A stretch of 64,000 bases of DNA from Leclercia sp. S52. GTDB taxonomy: Bacteria; Pseudomonadota; Gammaproteobacteria; Enterobacterales; Enterobacteriaceae. Below, piece after piece: positions 46,874 through 53,726 of this stretch (position 1 is the first letter of the stretch; each line of letters starts with the position of its first letter). The stretch covers positions 434,001-498,000 of the forward strand of contig NZ_CP152474.1 in the NCBI RefSeq assembly GCF_039727615.1, given 5' to 3'. Position numbers and translations under genes: made by a program. The notes under the pieces were generated by a model that searched no databases, was not told the DNA's origin, and worked only from the letters and a program-made list of their open reading frames with translations.

Positions 46874-46893
46874 TTTCCACTTCGAAGTGGAAA
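46874..46893. promoter_or_regulatory. Perfect 20-bp palindrome, candidate operator of the accessory operon
   Basis: TTTCCACTTCGAAGTGGAAA is a perfect dyad 68 bp upstream of the first gene. The half site TTTCCACTTC recurs at 46640-46649, and a close variant is near 46757. It has no T tract, so it looks like a protein-binding site, perhaps for the PRD regulator at the operon end. Confidence 0.55.
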
Positions 46894-46961
46894 ACAACTC
46901 GCTACAAACCCGTAACCTCCGGCGTTAGTTTTATCCCAGAGCCAATAACGGGGTAAGACGA

Positions 46962-47300
46962 GTGATTAACGGAACGGTAATAAACGACACTGGAGACCAG
47001 GCGGCGCAAACTGAACAGCTGGCCGACACCATGCTCAAGCAGACGTTCACGCTGCTTAGTCATCACCACATTATCCCCAATGCCGTTCAGGAGCAGATGC
47101 TGACCTCCCACGTTCGCGCCATGGCGCACCGGTCGGTGACCGGCGAGCCGCTGCCGGAGGTCGAGGCTGACCTGTTCGACGAAATTTCACCTGAATCAAT
47201 GCGGCTTGCCCGCGAAGTCGTGGCGCAGTTTGGCAACCTTCCTGATGAAGAAGCCTGGCTGCTCTCCGTTCACTTTGAAGTCGCAAAAGACAACCTTTAA
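46962..47300 (+). CDS. Small stand-alone PRD-domain protein (EF_0829/AHA_3910-type family)
   Basis: A 112-residue protein consisting of a single PTS-regulation-domain-like helical bundle. Histidines that could be phosphorylated lie at residue 50 (LTSHVRAM) and 104 (LSVHFEV), the two positions typical of PRDs. There is no DNA- or RNA-binding domain, so it is not a regulator of the usual kind; it may sense or relay phosphate within the transporter. It starts with GTG at 46962 behind a GGGGTAAG-like site. It is the first gene of the operon, 10 bp before the SFCGS gene. The family is known to me only from its conserved neighbourhood. Confidence 0.75.
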   Translation: MINGTVINDTGDQAAQTEQLADTMLKQTFTLLSHHHIIPNAVQEQMLTSHVRAMAHRSVTGEPLPEVEADLFDEISPESMRLAREVVAQFGNLPDEEAWLLSVHFEVAKDNL

Positions 47301-47310
47301 GGAGCACATC

Positions 47311-47673
47311 ATGGAACAAATTACAGTCGTTATCGGCGATCGCCTGGGTAAAGGTCAGAAGGTTGCAGCAGGCGTTGAAAAGGCGGGCGGTCGCGCAGTG
47401 GTTGTGCCAGGCGTGGCGGCAGACATGAAGCTGGGTGACGTGATGAAGGCGGAAAACGCCACCTTCGGCATCTCCTTCTGCGGCAGCGGCGGCGCGGGTG
47501 CCATCACCGCCCAGACCAAATATGGCTACAAAGCGAAGTACGGCATGCGTTCCGTGGAAGAGGGCGTCACCGCCATCAACGAAGGCTGCAACGTGCTCGG
47601 CTTTGGCTTTATGGATAAAGAAGAGCTGGGCGAGCGTCTGGTACAGGCGTGGCAGAAGAAGCACGGCGCATAA
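47311..47673 (+). CDS. SFCGS-family glycine-rich protein
   Basis: A 120-residue soluble protein named for the conserved ISFCGSGG motif; Cys57 follows a beta-strand and precedes a Gly-rich turn, an arrangement reminiscent of the P-loop Cys of PTS EIIB proteins. It begins ITVVIGDRLGKGQKVAAGVE. No activity is known. With the next three genes it forms a block that is conserved in other bacteria (EF_0830-type families). I infer a phosphocarrier or coupling role, which is unproven. AAGGAG precedes ATG 47311. Confidence 0.82.
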   Translation: MEQITVVIGDRLGKGQKVAAGVEKAGGRAVVVPGVAADMKLGDVMKAENATFGISFCGSGGAGAITAQTKYGYKAKYGMRSVEEGVTAINEGCNVLGFGFMDKEELGERLVQAWQKKHGA

Positions 47674-47675
47674 GC

Positions 47676-47975
47676 ATGAAAGAACAGTTCACCACCACGG
47701 TGAGAGTGAAAGGCAAGGGTGACGCCAAAGCGCGCGCCTTTGCCGACGCGCTGAACCACGTTCAGGCCGCGGTGATGAAAGCATCACCGCATATCTTACT
47801 GCGTATTGAGCCACAGGATGTGCAGGTTGTTCAGGCGCAAGAAGCGGTGCGTAAAGAGGCGTTTCTGTTCTTCTTTTTGCGCCGGGAAAGACGCACCTAC
47901 AGCGTGGAGCTGGACGTGACCGTCAACGTGACTGCCATCAATCTCGACCAGGTGGATTTTGTCACGCAACGCTGA
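47676..47975 (+). CDS. DUF4312 family protein
   Basis: A 99-residue soluble protein without membrane segments: MKEQFTTTVRVKGKGDAKARAFADALNHV..., a central helix and two beta-strands near the end (FFLRRERRTYSVELDVTVNV). Function is unknown. It begins two bases after the SFCGS stop and is followed by the two membrane proteins after 23 bp. It is presumably a cytoplasmic subunit of the same transporter. Confidence 0.8.
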   Translation: MKEQFTTTVRVKGKGDAKARAFADALNHVQAAVMKASPHILLRIEPQDVQVVQAQEAVRKEAFLFFFLRRERRTYSVELDVTVNVTAINLDQVDFVTQR

Positions 47976-47998
47976 TTCTTACTAAATAGGGCAGACGA

Positions 47999-48775
47999 AT
48001 GTTCCTGATAATTTTAATAAAATCGCTCATCATCGGCGGCCTGGTTGGCGTCGGCGTAGGCGCCGGGGCTGCACGCATGTTTCATGCGCCTACCACACAG
48101 GGTATGGGCGCGTTTCGTACGTTGGGGGAGCTGAACTCCTGTGAGGGAGATCCGGCGTCTCACTTCTCCTTTGGGTTAGGCTTCTTCTTCAACGCCTGGG
48201 CCTCGTCGGTTGCGGCGGGTTCCTTCACGCAGGACGTTGACCATCGCATCATCCCAAACTGGGGTGCCGCGGCGCTGATGATCAAAAACCGCAACGTCGG
48301 CGAGACGCTGCACGATCCCCGCAAAATGGCAATTGCCTGCGGCGTGATCGGCATGATTGTCGTCACCTTCCTCAACCTCACCGCCTCGTCCGTTCCTGCT
48401 GCGCTCCAGGTCACCGCCGTGAAGGTGCTGGTGCCTGCTGCCAACCTGCTGGTGAACACCGTGATGCCGGTGATCTTCTGGCTGGCGGCCATCGACGCGG
48501 GTAAAAAATCGGGCTTCTGGGCCACCGTCTTTGGCGGCGCGGCGCAGCTGATCATGGGTAACGCCGTACCGGGTCTGGTGCTGGGTATTCTGATCGGTAA
48601 GGGCGTGGAAGAGAGCGGCTGGAACCACGTCACCAAAGTGATGATGGTCGCCATCGTATTGCTGTTCGTGCTGAGCGGCTTCTTCCGCGGCTTCGACATG
48701 AAGATGATTGAATCCTTCCATCTGACCGTGCCGAACTGGCTCGACATGATCCACAACTCGCTCAGCGGCAAGTAA
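47999..48775 (+). CDS. DUF4311 membrane protein, predicted transporter subunit
   Basis: A 258-residue integral membrane protein with about six helices. Conserved features include the Gly-rich first helix (GGLVGVGVGAGAARMFHAPTT), GMGAFRTLGELNSCEGDPASHFSFGLGFFFNAW and SFTQDVDHRIIPNWG. The polar, nearly invariant segments between helices suggest a substrate path. No transport has been shown for the family to my knowledge. It precedes DUF4310 by 13 bp; the two probably form the membrane domain, as EIIC and EIID do in mannose-type PTS. Confidence 0.82.
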   Translation: MFLIILIKSLIIGGLVGVGVGAGAARMFHAPTTQGMGAFRTLGELNSCEGDPASHFSFGLGFFFNAWASSVAAGSFTQDVDHRIIPNWGAAALMIKNRNVGETLHDPRKMAIACGVIGMIVVTFLNLTASSVPAALQVTAVKVLVPAANLLVNTVMPVIFWLAAIDAGKKSGFWATVFGGAAQLIMGNAVPGLVLGILIGKGVEESGWNHVTKVMMVAIVLLFVLSGFFRGFDMKMIESFHLTVPNWLDMIHNSLSGK

Positions 48776-48788
48776 CAGGAGCCTCTAA

Positions 48789-49430
48789 ATGGAACAGAAT
48801 AAAGGTTTTTGGTATGCCGACTGGTCGTTCCCGATCTTCGTTGGCCTGCTCTCCTCCGGCGTGTTCGCCGGGACGCACATGTACTACCTCTACGGCATCG
48901 GCGCTTTTAACGAAGTGGCCTTCGTGGCGATGCTGAAAGCGGGCATCGATACCGGTGCCTACGGCGCGGTGGCGGCGTTCGGCGCCAGCTTCCTGTTCGC
49001 CCGTATTATCGAAGGCTCCCTGGTGGGGATCCTCGATATCGGCGGGGCGATCCAGACCGGCGTGGGCCTCGGCGTTCCGGCGCTGCTGCTGGGGGCGGGC
49101 ATCATGTTCCCGGTGACCAACTTTATCGCCTCGCTGGCGACCGGCCTGATTATTGGCCTGGCGATTGGCTACATCATCATCCTGGCGCGTAAGTTCACCA
49201 TCAACCAGAGCAACTCCACCTACGGGGCTGACGTGATGATGGGGGCCGGTAACGCCTCCGGTCGCTTCCTCGGGCCGTTGATTATCCTCAGCGCCATGAC
49301 CGCGTCGATTCCTATCGGCATCGGTTCCCTGTTGGGCGCACTGCTGTTCTACATCTGGCAGAAGCCGATTACCGGTGGCGCCATCCTCGGCGCGATGCTG
49401 TTGGGCTGGCTGTTCCCGGTCGCCCTTTAA
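48789..49430 (+). CDS. DUF4310 membrane protein, predicted transporter subunit
   Basis: A 213-residue integral membrane protein with about six helices (FPIFVGLLSSGVFAGTHMYY first; ending ILGAMLLGWLFPVAL). Gly-rich helices and a polar NQSNSTYGADVMMGAGNASGRFLGP loop (about 140-165) are notable. It always occurs next to DUF4311 in the family neighbourhoods I recall. AGGAGCC precedes the start. Confidence 0.82.
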   Translation: MEQNKGFWYADWSFPIFVGLLSSGVFAGTHMYYLYGIGAFNEVAFVAMLKAGIDTGAYGAVAAFGASFLFARIIEGSLVGILDIGGAIQTGVGLGVPALLLGAGIMFPVTNFIASLATGLIIGLAIGYIIILARKFTINQSNSTYGADVMMGAGNASGRFLGPLIILSAMTASIPIGIGSLLGALLFYIWQKPITGGAILGAMLLGWLFPVAL

Positions 49431-49472
49431 TACCCGCGGGCGCTCAGGCGCCCGCCTTATCAGGAGAACCCC

Positions 49473-50607
49473 ATGTTTGATTTACTCCTGCGCCGTGCGC
49501 GCCTCACCGACGATACCCTGACCGATATCGCCATTCAGGACGGGAAGATCGCAGCGGTGGGCGACATCGCCGCGCCTGCCCAAAAAACGGTGGAGCTGAA
49601 CGGCGAAGTGTTTGTTAGCGCAGGCTGGATTGACTCCCACGTCCACTGCTACCCGAACTCCCCGATTTACCATGACGAGCCGGACAGCGTGGGCATTGCC
49701 ACCGGTGTCACCTCGGTAGTGGATGCCGGCAGCACCGGGGCGGATGACGTGGACGACTTCTACAACATCACCCGCAAGGCCTCCACCGAGGTCTTTGCCC
49801 TGCTGAACATCTCCCGCGTCGGGCTGATTGCCCAGAACGAGCTGGCCAATATGGCCAACATCGACGCCGGGGCGGTGAAGCAGGCGGTACAACGCCACCC
49901 GAATTTTATCGTCGGCCTGAAAGCGCGCATGAGCAGCAGCGTGGTCGGTGAGAACGGCATTACGCCGCTGGAACGCGCCAAAGCCATCCAGAAAGAGAAT
50001 GGCGATCTGCCTCTGATGGTGCATATCGGCAACAATCCGCCAAATCTCGACGAAATCGCCGACCTGCTGAGTTCCGGCGACATCATTACCCACTGCTACA
50101 ACGGCAAGCCGAACCGCATTCTGACCCCCCTCCGGCGAACTGCGTGCCTCTGTCACCAGCGCCCTGAAACGCGGCGTGCGTCTGGACGTCGGCCACGGTA
50201 CGGCGAGCTTCAGCTTTGAGGTGGCGAAACGCGCCATTGCGATGGGCATTCTGCCGCACACCATCAGCTCGGATATCTACTGCCGCAACCGCATTAACGG
50301 CCCGGTGGGCTCGCTGGCCAGCGTGATGTCGAAATTCCTCGCCATCGGCATGTCGCTGCCGCAGGTGATTGAGTGCGTGACCGCCAACGCCGCCGACGGC
50401 CTGCGCCTGGCCCATAAAGGCCGCATTCAGCCTGGCCTCGACGCCGACCTGACGCTGTTCACGATTAAACGCCAGCCAACCGTACTGACGGATGCCGAAA
50501 ACGACAGCCTGCAGGCTGAACACATTCTGGTGCCGCTTGCCGCGATCCGCGCGGGCAAGGGCTACATGACCGAACAAGGGAGCACGGAACATGCCTTCAA
50601 TTTTTGA
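49473..50607 (+). CDS. Amidohydrolase/deacetylase family metallohydrolase (EF_0837-type); +1 frameshift in this sequence
   Basis: A dihydroorotase-like amidohydrolase, about 377 residues once repaired. The metal-binding HxH is His56/His58 in WIDSHVHCYP; further ligands are expected in LMVHIGNNPP, THCYNG and near LDVGHGTASF. The family is annotated as a deacetylase. Six Cs at 50125-50130 should be five; one deletion gives ILTPSGELRASVTSALKRG and an open frame to 50607. Position between transporter and DgaE suggests it removes an N-acyl group from an imported amino sugar acid phosphate. The end overlaps the dgaE-like gene by 17 bp. Confidence 0.85.
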
Positions 50608-51709
50608 GAAATACAATTTAAAACAGGTGATTAATACCTCCGGACGCATGACCGCGCTCGGCGTCTCCACCCCGCGCCCGGAAGTGGTGCAGGCGGCCAT
50701 GGACGGTATGAACCAGTACTTCGAGATGAAGGATCTGGTCAACAAAACCGGCGAGTACATCGCGAAGCTGTTGGATGTGGAAGGGGCGACCGTGGTCTCC
50801 TGCGCCTCGGCGGGCATCGCCCAGTCGGTGGCGGCGGTACTGGTGAAAGACAGTGACTGGCTGCTGGAGAACCTGCACGTCACCCCGATTGAGAACAACG
50901 AGATCGTCCTGCCGAAAGGCCACAACGTGAACTTCGGCGCGCCGGTGGGCACCATGGTAGCACTGGGCGGCGGCAGGCTGGTGGAAGCGGGCTACGCCAA
51001 CGAATGCTCCGCCGATCAGCTGGCGGCGGCGATCACCCCGCGCACCGCGGCGATCCTCTACATCAAATCCCACCACTGCGTGCAGAAGAGCATGCTCAGC
51101 GTGGAGCAGGCCGCGGTGGTGGCGCGTAAGCACGATCTGCCGCTGATCGTCGATGCGGCGGCGGAAGAAGATCTGCACGCTTACTACCGTTCCGGTGCGG
51201 ACCTGGTGATCTACAGCGGCGCGAAGGCCATCGAAGGGCCGACCAGCGGCCTGGTGATCGGCAGAACCCGGTACGTTGAGTGGGTGAAGCGCCAGACGGC
51301 GGGCATTGGCCGCGCCATGAAGGTGGGTAAAGAGGGCATTCTGGGCCTGACCTGCGCCATCGAACACTACCTGACGGCGACCAAAGAGAGCGGCGATGAG
51401 ATGGTGGCGAAGATGACTCCGTTTATTGATGCGCTCAACACCCTCAACGGCGTGACCGCACGCGTGGTCTGGGACAGCGCCGGGCGCGACATCGCCCGCA
51501 CCGAAATCAAGTTCGACGAAGCCACTACCGGCGTCGGCACCGGCGACCTGGTGCATGCGCTGAAGCAGGGCGAATACGCCATCTACTTCCGCGGCTACAA
51601 GGCCAACGAAGGGATCATCGAAGCCGACGTGCGCAGCGTCAGCGCTGAGCAACTGAATATCGTCTATCGCCGCATCAGCGAAGTATTAGGCCAGGAGAAA
51701 AAAGCATGA
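50591..51709 (+). CDS. DgaE-family PLP-dependent ammonia-lyase (2-amino sugar acid 6-phosphate)
   Basis: A 372-residue PLP enzyme of fold type I, selenocysteine-synthase-like (SelA) group. The likely Schiff-base Lys212 is in YSGAKAIEGPTSG and the cofactor Asp188 in LIVDAAAEED. The homologue DgaE of Salmonella converts D-glucosaminate-6-phosphate to 2-keto-3-deoxygluconate-6-phosphate plus ammonia. Exact substrate here is inferred, since stereochemistry cannot be read from sequence. It starts within the deacetylase gene and overlaps dgaF by ATGA, so the three are translationally coupled. Confidence 0.88.
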   Translation: MPSIFEKYNLKQVINTSGRMTALGVSTPRPEVVQAAMDGMNQYFEMKDLVNKTGEYIAKLLDVEGATVVSCASAGIAQSVAAVLVKDSDWLLENLHVTPIENNEIVLPKGHNVNFGAPVGTMVALGGGRLVEAGYANECSADQLAAAITPRTAAILYIKSHHCVQKSMLSVEQAAVVARKHDLPLIVDAAAEEDLHAYYRSGADLVIYSGAKAIEGPTSGLVIGRTRYVEWVKRQTAGIGRAMKVGKEGILGLTCAIEHYLTATKESGDEMVAKMTPFIDALNTLNGVTARVVWDSAGRDIARTEIKFDEATTGVGTGDLVHALKQGEYAIYFRGYKANEGIIEADVRSVSAEQLNIVYRRISEVLGQEKKA

Positions 51710-52446
51710 AACTGACCCCCAATTTTTACCGTGACCGCGTCTGCCTGAACGTGCTGGCCGGCTCCAAAGCCAACGCCAGCGCCATCTATGAAGCGGCAGA
51801 GGGCCATGTGCTGGTGGGCGTGCTCTCCAAAAACTACCCGGACGTGGCAAGCGCCGTGGCCGACATGCGCGAGTATGCTCAGCTTATCGACAACGCGCTC
51901 TCCGTAGGCCTCGGCGCGGGCGATCCGAACCAGTCGGCGATGGTGAGCGAAATCTCCCGCCAGGTGCAGCCGCAGCACGTCAACCAGGTCTTCACCGGCG
52001 TGGCCACCAGCCGCGCGCTGCTGGGGCAGAGTGAATCCGTGGTCAACGGTCTGGTCTCGCCGACCGGCACCGTCGGGATGGTCAAGATCTCTACCGGTCC
52101 GCTGAGCAGCGCGGCACCGGACGGTATCGTCCCGGTGGAAACCGCCATTGCCCTGCTGAAAGATTTCGGTGGCAGCTCGATCAAATACTTCCCGATGGGC
52201 GGCCTGAAGTGTCGTGACGAGTACAAAGCGGTGGCGGAAGCCTGCGCCCGTCACGACTTCTGGCTGGAGCCGACCGGCGGTATCGATCTGGAAAACTATG
52301 AAGAGATCCTGCAGATCGCCCTGGATGCCGGCGTGAGCAGGATCATCCCGCACATCTACAGCTCGATCATCGACAAAGCCAGCGGCGATACGCGTCCGGA
52401 AGATGTGCGTACGCTGCTGGAAATGACGAAGAAACTGGTGAAGTAA
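51706..52446 (+). CDS. DgaF-family KDGP aldolase
   Basis: A 246-residue class I aldolase of the EF_0839/DgaF family. It should cleave 2-keto-3-deoxygluconate-6-phosphate (or an epimer) to pyruvate and glyceraldehyde-3-phosphate. Barrel motifs are VGVLSKNYPD, KISTGPLSSA, SSIKYFPMGGLKCRDEY (the Lys in IKYFP is the likely Schiff base) and LEPTGGIDLENY. It differs from Eda in family but does the same chemistry. It is coupled to dgaE. Confidence 0.88.
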   Translation: MKLTPNFYRDRVCLNVLAGSKANASAIYEAAEGHVLVGVLSKNYPDVASAVADMREYAQLIDNALSVGLGAGDPNQSAMVSEISRQVQPQHVNQVFTGVATSRALLGQSESVVNGLVSPTGTVGMVKISTGPLSSAAPDGIVPVETAIALLKDFGGSSIKYFPMGGLKCRDEYKAVAEACARHDFWLEPTGGIDLENYEEILQIALDAGVSRIIPHIYSSIIDKASGDTRPEDVRTLLEMTKKLVK

Positions 52447-52456
52447 TAAAAACAAC

Positions 52457-52542
52457 ACCCCCTCACCCCAGCCCTCTCCCCAAAGGGGAGAGGGTGTAAT
52501 CGTCCCCTCTCCCCTTTGGGGAGAGGGTTAGGGTGAGGGGGA
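52457..52542. repeat. Large nested inverted repeat of CCCTCACCC/CCCTCTCCCC type between the aldolase and lactonase genes
   Basis: Two CCCTCTCCCC-AAA/TTT-GGGGAGAGGG palindromes flanked by CCCCTCACCC and GGGTGAGGGG make a nested dyad of about 85 bp. It lies inside the operon, where it may reduce or terminate transcription before the lactonase. Confidence 0.85.
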
Positions 52543-52570
52543 AACTCCGCACAAACCTGAAGGAGCCACC

Positions 52571-53707
52571 ATGCATACCCGTAACCTGCTTGTCGCTTCA
52601 CTCTCTTTACTTGCTACCGCCGCTGTCGCCCAGACGCAATATGCCTGGGTGGGTACTTACAACCCGAACGGTGAGGGGCTGTATCGCTTTAGCGTTGACC
52701 CGCAGTCCGGTGCGCTCAGCAATAAAACGCTGGTGAGCAAACTGCCGAACGCCGCGCAGTTAACCGCCTCAAACGATGGCAAAACGCTCTATCTGGCCAG
52801 CGAAGTGGAGCAGGGCGTGGTGCAGGCGCTGCGGGTGGGCGATAACGGCGAGCTGACCGAGCTCAATCAGGTGGCGTCCGGCGGGGCGGGGCCGGTGTAC
52901 CTCTCCCTGACGCCGAACGGCCGGCACCTGCTGGTGGCGAACTACGTCAGCGGATCGATCGCCGTTCTGCCGATCAATGCCGACGGCAGTCTGGGCGAGG
53001 CAACAGATAAACAGCAGGATCGGGGTGAACCTGGCGCGGCGAAACCCGAAGCGGCGGCAGAAGGCAGTTTCGCCATCAGCGATCACAACGGCCCGCATGC
53101 GCACATGATCGCCGCCGATCCGAGCGGGAAATATGTTTTTTCTACCGATCTTGGGCTGGATCGCATCTATCAGTACCGTTTTGACGATCGAAGCGGAAAG
53201 CTGACCCCGAACGACCCGCCGTTTATCAGCGCCTCCTCGAAAGGGGCCGGGCCGCGCCACTTCGTCTTTACGCCAAAAGGCGATGCCCTGTGGCTGATTA
53301 ACGAAGAGGCGTCTACGCTGACCCATTATGCCGTGGAGGCCAACGGCACCCTGAAAGAGGGCAGGACGGTTTCTGCCCTGCCGGAAGGTTACAAAGGCAC
53401 CAGTTTTGCTGCCGGGCTGGCGTTAAGTGCCGATGGAAAGCAGCTGTATATCGCTAACCGTTTGCATAACAGCATCGGGCACTTTACCGTAACGGCGGAT
53501 GGCACGCTGACGCATCAGGACGATGTCTGGACGCGGGGCGATTACCCGCGCACCCTGACGCTGGATAAACAGGGGCGCTGGCTGTACGTCATGAACCAGC
53601 GCAGCGACAACATCACCCGTTTCCGTGTGGCGCAGGACGGTAAGCTGAGCTTCGAGCCTGACTACACCCCGCTCGGCAGCCCATCCCAGATGGTCATTTC
53701 ACCCTAA
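52571..53707 (+). CDS. Exported lactonase of the YbhE/6-phosphogluconolactonase-like beta-propeller family
   Basis: A 378-residue seven-bladed beta-propeller of the lactonase family, with a signal peptide (MHTRNLLVASLSLLATAAVA, then QTQYAWVGTY). Family motifs include SDHNGPHAHMIAADPSGKYVF, GAGPRHFVFTPKG and MNQRSDNITRF. E. coli Pgl is cytoplasmic; this one should be periplasmic, so it would act on a free lactone before import, not on a phosphorylated one. GGAGCC precedes ATG 52571. It is followed by the regulator after 19 bp. Substrate is inferred from context only. Confidence 0.83.
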   Translation: MHTRNLLVASLSLLATAAVAQTQYAWVGTYNPNGEGLYRFSVDPQSGALSNKTLVSKLPNAAQLTASNDGKTLYLASEVEQGVVQALRVGDNGELTELNQVASGGAGPVYLSLTPNGRHLLVANYVSGSIAVLPINADGSLGEATDKQQDRGEPGAAKPEAAAEGSFAISDHNGPHAHMIAADPSGKYVFSTDLGLDRIYQYRFDDRSGKLTPNDPPFISASSKGAGPRHFVFTPKGDALWLINEEASTLTHYAVEANGTLKEGRTVSALPEGYKGTSFAAGLALSADGKQLYIANRLHNSIGHFTVTADGTLTHQDDVWTRGDYPRTLTLDKQGRWLYVMNQRSDNITRFRVAQDGKLSFEPDYTPLGSPSQMVISP

Positions 53708-53726
53708 GCAGTAAGAGGACAACCCC

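Larger units (their letters stand above)
46545..46961. promoter_or_regulatory. Control region between the hok-like gene and the PRD-SFCGS-DUF4310 operon
   Basis: 417 bp with no convincing gene. The left third is the hok-like leader with a GC-rich hairpin (46610-46638), a candidate Sok terminator region. The right part should hold the operon promoter: a CRP-like core GTGA-N6-TCAC (46795-46808), a perfect 20-bp palindrome (46874-46893) and further copies of its half site. Short open frames at 46597-46928 have no ribosome-binding site or homology I recognise. Confidence 0.55.

Noticed and set aside
46597..46928. Two short plus-strand frames upstream of the PRD gene
   Set aside because: No ribosome-binding site, low-complexity translation, and they cover the palindrome and CRP-like core, so the stretch is better read as a control region.
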